The notes under the pieces are model-generated. The model did no database searches and was not told where the DNA came from. It saw only the letters and a list, made by a program, of their open reading frames with translations. Shown here in pieces: positions 1-7,124 of a stretch of 64,000 bases of DNA. The DNA comes from Niallia taxi. GTDB lineage: Bacteria; Bacillota; Bacilli; Bacillales; Cytobacillaceae. Position 1 is the first letter of the stretch; each line of letters opens with the position of its first letter. The stretch lies in contig NZ_CP102589.1 in the NCBI RefSeq assembly GCF_032818155.1, forward strand, positions 3,148,001 to 3,212,000, given 5' to 3'. Position numbers and translations under genes: made by a program.

Positions 1-31
1 CCCTTCCCTTATCCCTTTAGCTCCAAGAGAA

Positions 32-59
32 AGATAATTTTTACCAGTTAAAATTATCT
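32..59 (-). terminator. Terminator of the sirtuin gene
   Basis: Ten-base arms AGATAATTTT and AAAATTATCT face each other over an 8-base loop and, read on the minus strand, are followed by TTCTCTT. The right arm overlaps the stop codon. The stem is AT-rich, so termination may be partial. Confidence 0.55.
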
Positions 60-776
60 ATTGCCTGATAGCCCCTTATCTATTTCATTAAGCACTTTTC
101 CAATACTTTCATGAAGAACCAAATCAGCGAGATGGTCATACTCTGTTCGCTCTTTATTAATGATAATTAGCTTGCTTCCTGTTTCACTTGCGAGCAGTGG
201 CAGCTGATTCGCTGGTGAAACATTCAATGAGGAGCCTAAAACGATAAACACATCTGATTGGATGGCAGCATCCTCTGCAAGTAAAAACGCCTCACTTGGC
301 AGCATTTCTCCAAATAAAACGATAGACGGCCGCAATGTACCACCACAATTACACTTATATATTCCATGCAAATATTCTCTGCTGGAATACGTTTTTCCGC
401 ATTGCTGGCAATGAAGCTTTTGCAGTGTGCCGTGAAGCTCTGCTATCTTTTTGTTTCCCGCCATACTGTGAAAACCATCGACATTTTGGGTGATGATTCC
501 TTTTAACAGTCCTCGCGCTTCCCAATCTGCCAAGATTAAATGACCTTCATTTGGCTTATATTCAGAAACCCCTAATACCCTCTCCCTATAAAATACGATA
601 AAATCCTCTAAATGATTATTAAGAGCATCCGTACTAGAAAGATAAGACTTTTGCTCTGTTGTCCATAAACCTTTATCAGCAGAACGAAAATCAGGCAAGC
701 CACTTTCTGTCGACATCCCTGCACCTGTAAAGACGACAAGATGTTTCGCATTTTGAATTACTTCTGTCAGCTTCAT
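54..776 (-). CDS. cobB: NAD-dependent protein deacylase, sirtuin (SIR2) family
   Basis: A 240-residue single-domain sirtuin. Visible signatures are the NAD-binding GAGMSTESGLPDFR near residue 18, TQNVDGFH near residue 97, the LHGTL catalytic histidine shortly after, and a zinc knuckle made of CQQC and CNC pairs around residues 123-145. Such enzymes remove acyl groups from protein lysines using NAD, giving nicotinamide and O-acyl-ADP-ribose, in the cytoplasm. The ATG has an AGGAG about ten bases upstream. It appears to be a single-gene unit reading toward the window edge. The symbol cobB is by family; B. subtilis calls its sirtuin SrtN. Confidence 0.93.
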   Translation of the reverse strand: MKLTEVIQNAKHLVVFTGAGMSTESGLPDFRSADKGLWTTEQKSYLSSTDALNNHLEDFIVFYRERVLGVSEYKPNEGHLILADWEARGLLKGIITQNVDGFHSMAGNKKIAELHGTLQKLHCQQCGKTYSSREYLHGIYKCNCGGTLRPSIVLFGEMLPSEAFLLAEDAAIQSDVFIVLGSSLNVSPANQLPLLASETGSKLIIINKERTEYDHLADLVLHESIGKVLNEIDKGLSGNR

Positions 777-974
777 ACCAAATCACACTCCTGTAATCCT
801 ACATTTCCTCCTATTGTACCAACCATTCACTACATAATGAAATTGCTTAAACGTTTTTTACTTCTATTTATCGGGAATAGTTGAAGGAATGCTTGCCTTT
901 AAATAAGCAAACATTATAGTTGTGGTGCAGACTAAGATAAAACACTTCAAATAAAACTAAAAGGAGCTGACAAA

Positions 975-1379
975 ATGGCCATATTAAAGAAGAATGACAT
1001 AGAAAAAGGCTATCAAAAGCATGAGAAAAAAGCAGCTTCACTCGTTGAACAGCCCGCAAGATTAGCTGGACTGTTAAAGAAGGCCATTCCAAAAGCGTCA
1101 TCTAAAAGAAAAGGGTTATCCCCAGTATGGGAGAAGCTTCAATTGCTGTTTTCTTTGGTTAGAGCTTACCAGGATGGCACATATCGCAGTATTAGTAAAA
1201 AATCCATGGTGCTTATTGTTGCTGGGATTTTATACTTTATATCCCCAATAGATATTATCCCTGACTTTATTTTTGGAATTGGTATAGTTGACGATGCACT
1301 TGTTTTAAAATACATCCTGCAAGCCGTCAACCAGGAACTGATTGCTTATAAGGACTGGAAAGATTACAAACAAAATTGA
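975..1379 (+). CDS. DUF1232 (YkvA-type) small membrane protein
   Basis: A 134-residue protein with a basic N-terminal half and the DUF1232 core at about residues 78-112, where a hydrophobic helix runs into SPIDIIPDF and then GIVDDALVL. That pattern defines the YkvA-like family, which is widespread in bacteria and has no firmly established function. One membrane segment is likely, with a charged cytoplasmic N-terminus. AAGGAG lies nine bases before the ATG. It stands alone between the divergent sirtuin gene and the thiamine leader; I see no terminator between this gene and the next promoter. Confidence 0.82.
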   Translation: MAILKKNDIEKGYQKHEKKAASLVEQPARLAGLLKKAIPKASSKRKGLSPVWEKLQLLFSLVRAYQDGTYRSISKKSMVLIVAGILYFISPIDIIPDFIFGIGIVDDALVLKYILQAVNQELIAYKDWKDYKQN

Positions 1380-1397
1380 ATAAAAATTGATAAATAT

Positions 1398-1425
1398 AGG
1401 ACAAGCCTTATATTTTTGCTATAAT
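1398..1425 (+). promoter_or_regulatory. Sigma-A promoter of the thiamine-uptake operon
   Basis: AGGACA at 1398-1403 and an extended -10, TGC followed by TATAAT at 1420-1425, with a 16-base spacer. It lies about 35 bases before the TPP aptamer, as expected for a transcribed leader. Confidence 0.6.
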
Positions 1426-1457
1426 GGAGCAGATAATTAAAATAAGAAAAAAAGAAT

Positions 1458-1548
1458 TACTAGGGGAACCAGTGTTGCTGGTTGAGAGTTATCCGTAAGA
1501 TAAAAACCCTTTGAACCTGATCTGGTTAATGCCAGCGTAGGAAACGGA
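1458..1548 (+). ncRNA. TPP (THI-box) riboswitch aptamer
   Basis: The conserved elements of the thiamine pyrophosphate aptamer are present in order: TAGGGG, the hairpin ending in TGAGAG, ACCCTTTGAACCTGATCTGG, then TTAATGCCAGCGTAGGAA. TPP binding is expected to lower expression of the downstream genes. It is followed within 30 bases by an intrinsic terminator, so control is probably by transcription attenuation. Confidence 0.97.
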
Positions 1549-1575
1549 CATTCTTTACATACATATGTATTTAAA

Positions 1576-1607
1576 GCGTTCAGGTTCTTTTGACTTGAAC
1601 TTTTTTT
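1576..1607 (+). terminator. Riboswitch-controlled terminator
   Basis: The arms GTTCAGGTTC and GACTTGAAC (1578-1600) pair with one wobble and are followed by seven T residues at 1601-1607. Position between the TPP aptamer and the first gene makes it the expression platform. Confidence 0.88.
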
Positions 1608-1718
1608 CGTTTATAAAACGTTGCCGGTACTTGTTGAAACCGCCGTCAACACCTACTACATAAGCAAAAAACTACATAGGTTCCTAGACTTTTTTTCTAA
1701 ACACAGGAGGCAGTATTT

Positions 1719-2720
1719 ATGAAGAAAATCTTATTGCTGATTGCTGCAGTTCTGCTTATCGCAGGCTGTAGTAATACTAAGGAAGAAAACAAGGAACAAA
1801 GCGATGGCAAAAAGCAAAAGATTACAGTCGTTCTTGACTGGACAGCAAATACGAACCACACAGGATTGTATGTAGCAAAGGAAAAAGGATATTTTGACGA
1901 AGAAGGACTTGATGTAGATATCATTACACCTGGTGAAGCTGGGGCGGATTCGTTAGTTGCCTCTGGAAAAGCTGACTTTGGCGTAAGCTATCAGGAAGGA
2001 ATTACCCAAGCAAGAGTCCAAGGTGTGCCCATTGTATCCATTGCGGCAATTATCCAGCACAACACGTCAGGGTTTGCCTCACCTGTAGACAAAAACATTA
2101 AATCACCTAAAGATTTCGTTGGCAAAACATACGGTGGCTGGGGTTCAGAAGTAGAGTCCTCTGTTATCTCTTCATTAATGAAGCAAGAAAAAACAGATAT
2201 TAAAGATGTCGATATTATTAATATCGGTGATGCAGACTATTTCACGGCAATGAAGCAAAACATTGATTTCGCCTGGATATATTATGGCTGGACAGGTGTA
2301 GAAGCTGAATTACGTGGAGAAAAAATTAACATGATTTACTTGACTGATTACAGTGATAAGCTTGATTACTACACACCTGTTCTATCTACAAATGAAAAAA
2401 TGATTGCAGACAAGCCTGAAACTGTTAAATCCTTCTTGAAAGCAGCATCACAAGGTTATGAATACGCAATCGATAATCCAGATGATGCAGCTTCCATCCT
2501 CCTAAAAAATGCACCAGATTTGGATGAAGAGCTTGTGAAGAAAAGCCAAGAATGGCTTGCAGCTAAATATCAGGATGATGCACCTCGCTGGGGAGAGCAA
2601 AAGCTGTCCGTTTGGGAAAACTATGCCGGCTGGATGTATGACAACAACCTTCTTGAGAAGAAGCTTGAAGCAGATAAAGCATTTACAAATGAATTCTTAC
2701 CTGATGGAGGAGATAAATAA
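1719..2720 (+). CDS. thiY: ABC transporter substrate-binding lipoprotein for thiamine pyrimidine precursor (ThiY-like)
   Basis: A 333-residue NMT1/THI5-like binding protein. The signal peptide ends in a lipobox, LLIAGC, at about residues 13-18, so the mature protein should be lipid-anchored outside the membrane. Near residue 40 is VVLDWTANTNHTGLYVAKEKG, the usual opening of this fold. In characterised relatives (ThiY of Bacillus halodurans) the ligand is N-formyl-4-amino-5-aminomethyl-2-methylpyrimidine; here the ligand is inferred from the TPP riboswitch and neighbours. AGGAGG lies nine bases before the ATG, and the stop codon overlaps the next start by one base. Confidence 0.9.
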   Translation: MKKILLLIAAVLLIAGCSNTKEENKEQSDGKKQKITVVLDWTANTNHTGLYVAKEKGYFDEEGLDVDIITPGEAGADSLVASGKADFGVSYQEGITQARVQGVPIVSIAAIIQHNTSGFASPVDKNIKSPKDFVGKTYGGWGSEVESSVISSLMKQEKTDIKDVDIINIGDADYFTAMKQNIDFAWIYYGWTGVEAELRGEKINMIYLTDYSDKLDYYTPVLSTNEKMIADKPETVKSFLKAASQGYEYAIDNPDDAASILLKNAPDLDEELVKKSQEWLAAKYQDDAPRWGEQKLSVWENYAGWMYDNNLLEKKLEADKAFTNEFLPDGGDK

Positions 2721-3010
2721 TGGCAAACGCATTGATTAGTGTACAAATCATTCCAAAAACAAAAAACGGGGAAAATGTCATTCCATATGTGGATGAAGCA
2801 ATTAAAATTATTGAAGAATCAGGTGTTAAATTCGAAGTCCACCCATTGGAGACAACAATGGAGGGAGATATGGAAGAACTGTTTCACGTTATCAGCTTAA
2901 TGAATAAAAAGATGATAGAAATCGGGTCCAGCAATGTTATCACTCAAATTAAGGTTCTTTATCAGCCTACGGGAATAGAGATGGAAGATTTAACGGGGAA
3001 ATATCGTTAA
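2720..3010 (+). CDS. Thiamine-binding protein, MTH1187/YqgV family
   Basis: A 96-residue protein that fills the whole MTH1187/YqgV (Thiamine_BP) family. The family pattern is visible in SVQIIPKT at the start, YVDEAIKIIEESG, and the central EVHPLETTMEGD. Members form ferredoxin-like-fold oligomers and some bind thiamine. It has no signal peptide, so it is cytoplasmic. It sits between the binding-protein and permease genes, with a one-base overlap at each end, suggesting strong translational coupling. Its role in uptake is inferred; it could buffer the imported ligand. Confidence 0.88.
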   Translation: MANALISVQIIPKTKNGENVIPYVDEAIKIIEESGVKFEVHPLETTMEGDMEELFHVISLMNKKMIEIGSSNVITQIKVLYQPTGIEMEDLTGKYR

Positions 3011-3768
3011 TGAATACATTTATCGCAAAAACCTGGAGACCAGTTCTGGTTCTCCTTCTTTTATTTTGTTTATGGGAAGCAGCTGTACGCTACTTTGAGA
3101 TTGAAGACTGGCTCCTGCCTTCTCCGTCGGCCATTTTCCATGAAGCAGTATTAAGCTGGGATACCTTTTCTATTCATGCATTCGCAACTGCAAAGCTGTC
3201 AGTTACAGGTTTTTTAATTGGCAGTGCCGTCGGGCTGATAATCGCTATTATATTGCATCGTATCGTTTTCTTTAGAGAGTCTGTTTATCCGCTTTTGATT
3301 TTGTCGCAAAACATCCCGACAATTGTGCTTGCTCCACTGCTTGTTGTGTGGTTTGGCTTTGGTATCTTGCCGAAGCTGATTGTGATTACACTAGTTTGCT
3401 TTTTTCCGATTACCGTAGCTTGTCTGGATGGTTTTAGGCAAACATCACCTGAGCTTAAGCATTTTATGCAAATGTCTGGCAGCACAAAACGGCAGGTTTT
3501 CTGGAAGCTGGAATGGCCTTATGCCCTTCCTTCTATTTTCTCAGGCTTAAAAATTTCTGCCACTTATAGTGTTATGGGCGCAGTCATCTCAGAATGGCTT
3601 GGATCTAAAGAAGGCATCGGGGTTTATATGACAATGGCCTCACGCTCGTTTAGAACAGACCGTGTTTTTGTTGCGATATTTGCCATCATGATGCTAAGCC
3701 TGCTCTTCTTTATTGTCATTAAATTGCTTGAAAAATGGTGCATTCGTGGTAGCAAGGAGGAGAAATAA
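3010..3768 (+). CDS. thiX: ABC transporter permease for thiamine precursor (ThiX-like)
   Basis: A 252-residue permease of the SsuC/TauC/ThiX group with about six hydrophobic helices. The EAA loop that docks the ATPase is visible around residues 150-185 (LKHFMQMSGSTKRQVFWKLEWPYALP split over the loop), followed by GAVISEWLGSKEGIG. It would form the transmembrane channel for the substrate delivered by the upstream lipoprotein. The ATG overlaps the previous TAA by one base, and the next gene begins immediately after its stop codon. Confidence 0.9.
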   Translation: MNTFIAKTWRPVLVLLLLFCLWEAAVRYFEIEDWLLPSPSAIFHEAVLSWDTFSIHAFATAKLSVTGFLIGSAVGLIIAIILHRIVFFRESVYPLLILSQNIPTIVLAPLLVVWFGFGILPKLIVITLVCFFPITVACLDGFRQTSPELKHFMQMSGSTKRQVFWKLEWPYALPSIFSGLKISATYSVMGAVISEWLGSKEGIGVYMTMASRSFRTDRVFVAIFAIMMLSLLFFIVIKLLEKWCIRGSKEEK

Positions 3769-4518
3769 TTGGGTACATTGGAATTGAAAAATGTAAGTAT
3801 GTCATATGATACAAAAAGGGTGCTAGAACAACTGAATATGACTATTCATGATGGGGAGTTTATTTCTATATTAGGACCCTCTGGAAGCGGAAAAAGCACC
3901 ATTTTCCATCTGATCGGCGGAATGCTAACACCTGATGAAGGAGCTATCTACTTGAATAACAAGGAAATCACGGGGAAAAAGGGCCATATTAGCTATATGC
4001 CACAAGCACCTTCTTTATTTCCTTGGAGGACAGTCCTGGAAAATGTATTGCTTATCCAAGAAATCAACGGCAAAAAAGACAAACAGCTGGCACTTGATAT
4101 GCTCAAAAAAGCAGGACTAGCTGATTATGCGTACGCCTATCCCGATGATTTATCAGGTGGAATGAAGCAGCGTGTTTCCTTTGTGCGGGCGTTGATGAGT
4201 CCAATGCCCCTGCTTTGCTTGGATGAACCATTCGGTGCACTTGATGAACTAACTAGACTGGACATGCAAAAATGGCTTCTGTCCTTGTGGAGTTTGGATA
4301 AAAGAACGGTCCTTTTCATTACGCATAATATTGAGGAAGCACTATATTTATCAGACCGAATCTATATACTGCCCTCTAATCCAAACGACTCACTTATGGA
4401 AGTAACTGTACCATTCCCAAGACCTAGAGCAGATGACCTTTGGCTAAACGAGGAGTTCCTTGAGTGGAAAAAAGACATATACTATAAGCTTAAGCCTTCA
4501 GGAATGACAGCAAAATGA
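3769..4518 (+). CDS. thiZ: ABC transporter ATP-binding protein (ThiZ-like)
   Basis: A 249-residue ABC ATPase. Walker A is GPSGSGKST near residue 36, the Q-loop is YMPQ, the signature is LSGGMKQR, Walker B is LLCLDEPFGALDE, and the H-loop is ITHNIEEA. The start is TTG, supported by GGAGGAG about eight bases upstream and by lack of a gap from thiX. It should energise import through ThiX. The closest families are the SsuB/TauB/ThiZ ATPases; the operon context makes ThiZ the best reading. Confidence 0.9.
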   Translation: MGTLELKNVSMSYDTKRVLEQLNMTIHDGEFISILGPSGSGKSTIFHLIGGMLTPDEGAIYLNNKEITGKKGHISYMPQAPSLFPWRTVLENVLLIQEINGKKDKQLALDMLKKAGLADYAYAYPDDLSGGMKQRVSFVRALMSPMPLLCLDEPFGALDELTRLDMQKWLLSLWSLDKRTVLFITHNIEEALYLSDRIYILPSNPNDSLMEVTVPFPRPRADDLWLNEEFLEWKKDIYYKLKPSGMTAK

Positions 4519-5282
4519 ATAAAATAATTGATGCTCATATCCATCTCGATCAGTATACAGACAAAGCAATTCGAAAAATGCAATCAGATGATACAATTGA
4601 ACATATTATCACTGTCTCAATGGATAAAGCCTCCTCAATCCGTAATTTGCAGTTAAGCAGAACTTTCTCATCCGTTCACACTGCATTCGGCTTCCATCCT
4701 GAGCAACCAATCCGTGGGGAAAGCTATTTTGCAGACTTATTCGATTGGATTAGAAACCACCAAACGGAAATGATTGCCATCGGAGAGGTTGGACTGCCGC
4801 ATTATGAGCGGCTCAAGGATCCGAAAAGTTATCCGCTAGAGCCATATTTGGAAATACTCGAGCAATTTATTTTGCTCGCAAAGGAGCTCCAAAAACCAAT
4901 CGTTTTACATTGTATATATGAGGAAGCTCCTCTTGCCTTAGACCTGTTGGAAAAGCACAGCTATATGGCCGCCCAGTTTCATTGGTTTAAAGGCAGCAAT
5001 TCAACATTGGAACGGATGATGAGTAACGGTTGCTATTTATCATTTACACCAGATATTCATTACGAACACGATATTCAATTAATCGCAAGGAACTATCCGC
5101 TTCATCGCATAATGGCAGAAACGGATGGCCCTTGGCCCTTTGAAGGACTATTTCGAAATATGGAAACAACGCCAGCAATGATTCATCAATCGATTGAAAA
5201 AATAGCACAATTAAAAGAAATTACAACAGCTCAAAGCTATAAGCAAGTTTTAGTAAATACAAAAACCTTCTTCGCTTTATAG
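4515..5282 (+). CDS. TatD-family metal-dependent hydrolase in the thiamine operon
   Basis: A 255-residue TIM-barrel hydrolase. The first metal ligands are DAHIHLD at residues 6-12; others are IGEVGLPHYER near residue 90, LHC near 133, HWFKG near 155 and MAETDGPW near 200. TatD proteins are usually described as DNases or quality-control nucleases, but the fold also serves other hydrolyses. The ATG overlaps thiZ by four bases (ATGA), so it is co-translated with the thiamine transporter and lies under the TPP riboswitch. A role in processing an imported thiamine fragment is inference; in B. halodurans the amidohydrolase YlmB does this job. Confidence 0.85.
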   Translation: MNKIIDAHIHLDQYTDKAIRKMQSDDTIEHIITVSMDKASSIRNLQLSRTFSSVHTAFGFHPEQPIRGESYFADLFDWIRNHQTEMIAIGEVGLPHYERLKDPKSYPLEPYLEILEQFILLAKELQKPIVLHCIYEEAPLALDLLEKHSYMAAQFHWFKGSNSTLERMMSNGCYLSFTPDIHYEHDIQLIARNYPLHRIMAETDGPWPFEGLFRNMETTPAMIHQSIEKIAQLKEITTAQSYKQVLVNTKTFFAL

Positions 5283-5290
5283 CAATACGA

Positions 5291-5321
5291 AAAAACTCCA
5301 GCTCAAATACTGGAGTTTTTT
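5291..5321. terminator. Bidirectional terminator between the thiamine operon and the convergent gene
   Basis: ACTCCAG and CTGGAGT form a stem flanked by A-runs on the left and T-runs on the right, so it works for the TatD gene on the plus strand and for the facing gene on the minus strand. Confidence 0.9.
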
Positions 5322-5322
5322 G

Positions 5323-5685
5323 TTATTCTTCTTGTTTACTGCTTTTAATGAGCTCCATTCCCTCAGTCAATATCTCCAGGAAAAAGCGGACTTCCTCTGT
5401 TTCATCCAGCACCCGAAGCTCTTCGGCAATCCACTCAAGGTTTATGTAAAGTAGCTGTCTTCCGACTCCACGAGATTCCAAAACATCACTTAGCCAAATA
5501 ATATAATCACGGAAAACCTTTTTATTTTGAAGAGAATACGCTGTTTCCATATACTGAAAATGGTAGTTTATATCTTCTTTTGTTCGTTTCTTTCCATTCT
5601 CTCCAAACCTCTCCAAATCAGGATACTGTTCATAGAAGCTCGCAAATAACTTTTCAACAATCTTTTCTTTTTCCCATAAATTCAT
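5323..5685 (-). CDS. Unrecognised helical cytoplasmic protein
   Basis: A 120-residue acidic protein that looks entirely alpha-helical, with no signal peptide or membrane segment. I do not recognise a family. Aromatic and Leu-rich helices (FYEQYPDLERFG, YIIWLSDVLESRG, LYINLEWIAEELR) resemble small sensory or partner bundles rather than an enzyme. It is divergent from the cobalamin-binding gene, sharing a 142-base promoter region with it, and shares its terminator with the thiamine operon. The divergent pairing suggests, without proving, that it belongs to the same signalling group. Confidence 0.7.
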   Translation of the reverse strand: MNLWEKEKIVEKLFASFYEQYPDLERFGENGKKRTKEDINYHFQYMETAYSLQNKKVFRDYIIWLSDVLESRGVGRQLLYINLEWIAEELRVLDETEEVRFFLEILTEGMELIKSSKQEE

Positions 5686-5717
5686 ACTCAGTGCTCCTGC
5701 CTTTCTAGCATTTCCTA

Positions 5718-5745
5718 TTAACTGACTCTACTTTTATAGTATAAT
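5718..5745 (+). promoter_or_regulatory. Sigma-A promoter for the cobalamin-binding gene
   Basis: TTAACT at 5718-5723 and TATAAT at 5740-5745 with a 16-base spacer, leaving a leader of about 75 bases before the TTG start. Confidence 0.5.
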
Positions 5746-5827
5746 TTATGTAATATCTTAACGACAATTGCCACAGCGCTGATAAAAGCCGCTAGAACAG
5801 ATTAAAACGATCGGACGTGAAAGAAAA

Positions 5828-6505
5828 TTGACTCACTTCGTTTCAGCTAAGGAGTTTGCCTTAGCCCTATTAGAAGGCAATATACAAAAAAGCATGGCAA
5901 TCATTCAAGAATTAGATTATCAAGGCTATCATACCGCTTTCATATACGACGAATTAATTACCCCTGCAATGAAATATATAGGAGAACTTTGGCAGAGAAA
6001 TGAAATTAGTGTCGCTGAGGAACATTTGGCAACAGGTATATGTGAAGTTATCTTATCTCATTACATGTTGAATATACAGCAGGCTGATACCCAGGAAAAG
6101 AAGGTATTATTATTTTGTCTTGAAGGGGAGCATCATACAATCGGCTTAAAAATGTGTGCTTCTACCTTTCAGGAGAATGGCTGGGAAGTTAAAAACCTTG
6201 GACCCAACCTTCCACTCGAGCATGCAGTTTATATGGCCCGAAAATGGAAGCCTGATGTTATTGGCATGTCTCTTTCCATGTCCTTTTCCATTCCAACACT
6301 CCGTCCGTATATCGAAGAGCTTGAGAGACTCGCTCCAAAACCTGCAATCATTGTTGGAAGTAGACTCATTCAAGAATATGATTTGCAGCAGTACTGCAGT
6401 CCTTCTACTATTTTTATCTCTGAACAATCGGAATTAAAGTCTTGGCTACAAAAATATAATAACACAAATAGCTTGATTCATTCTGTAAGGAGTGATAATT
6501 TCTGA
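5828..6505 (+). CDS. Stand-alone cobalamin-binding protein with CarH-like photosensor motifs
   Basis: A 225-residue protein with the B12-binding cap (about residues 5-90) followed by the Rossmann-type B12 domain (about 95-210). The cap holds LWQRNEISVAEEH, which fits the Wx9EH motif of CarH/LitR photoreceptors. The Rossmann part has GEHHTIG, an ExHxxG cobalamin-histidine motif, then NGWEVKNLG and MSLSMS. Unlike CarH there is no MerR-type DNA-binding domain. So it should bind a cobalamin and signal to a partner, most likely the next gene, whose ATG overlaps its stop region. The start is TTG with a weak ribosome site, so the exact N-terminus is uncertain. Light sensing is inference. Confidence 0.85.
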   Translation: MTHFVSAKEFALALLEGNIQKSMAIIQELDYQGYHTAFIYDELITPAMKYIGELWQRNEISVAEEHLATGICEVILSHYMLNIQQADTQEKKVLLFCLEGEHHTIGLKMCASTFQENGWEVKNLGPNLPLEHAVYMARKWKPDVIGMSLSMSFSIPTLRPYIEELERLAPKPAIIVGSRLIQEYDLQQYCSPSTIFISEQSELKSWLQKYNNTNSLIHSVRSDNF

Positions 6506-7107
6506 TGTTAGATTTATCCGTCATACCAGTACCATTTTTTCAGATTGACAGCAGCTATTTCATTCTAGCAAGATCAGAAGCAAGCAACAAAATGTTTGCT
6601 TCTGCAGATAATTTTCTTGAGCTTATTGATAAAGAAAGCCTTGATAAAACCATTACCTTCTTGAAGGAAATGCAAGGAACGAAGTCCATCGAAGTAAACA
6701 TGAAAACATCTCCAAAAGGGTTGGCCATCTTTAACATCCAGTATACTTACGATTCAAGTAATGAGCTTTTTTATGTATTGTGCCACTGTATCGATCACCA
6801 GTATACCAATATTTCCTTTGAATTGAATCAATTAAGAGACTCCTTGCTGCATCTGCAGTCAGGACAAGACATTAAAACAATGTCGACTACTATGACCCGA
6901 GATGAGAAAAGCCTTGATAAATTAAATAATATTGAAACAAGAAAAAAGCTCGATAAAATAAAAAGATCTACCTCAACGGTTATTGACCTGCTCGGTATTA
7001 CTTCTCCACTCATTATAGAAGGAGGAAAAGGAGAGTATCTCGAAATGCTCTATGACGAGCTCTATGAAATTAAAACAATAGTTGATCAAATGAAAAAAAC
7101 CCTTTAA
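6505..7107 (+). CDS. PAS-like protein with helical C-terminus, partner of the cobalamin protein
   Basis: A 200-residue cytoplasmic protein. Residues 5-110 have the length and alternation of a PAS fold (FFQIDSSYFILARSEASN, then SIEVNMKTS, then a closing strand FYVLCHCIDH). The remainder is charged and helical. No kinase, cyclase or DNA-binding motif is present, so it is probably a relay or anti-factor. Its start overlaps the end of the cobalamin-binding gene, and a GGAG lies just upstream. The PAS assignment rests on pattern and is tentative. The final codons form part of the terminator stem. Confidence 0.72.
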   Translation: MLDLSVIPVPFFQIDSSYFILARSEASNKMFASADNFLELIDKESLDKTITFLKEMQGTKSIEVNMKTSPKGLAIFNIQYTYDSSNELFYVLCHCIDHQYTNISFELNQLRDSLLHLQSGQDIKTMSTTMTRDEKSLDKLNNIETRKKLDKIKRSTSTVIDLLGITSPLIIEGGKGEYLEMLYDELYEIKTIVDQMKKTL

Positions 7108-7122
7108 TTAAAGGGGTTTTTT
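7093..7122. terminator. Bidirectional terminator shared by the PAS-like gene and the CheB-CheR kinase
   Basis: AAAAAACCCTTTAAT pairs with TTAAAGGGGTTTTTT. It begins inside the last codons of the plus-strand gene and ends three bases before the minus-strand stop. Confidence 0.9.
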
Positions 7123-7124
7123 CA

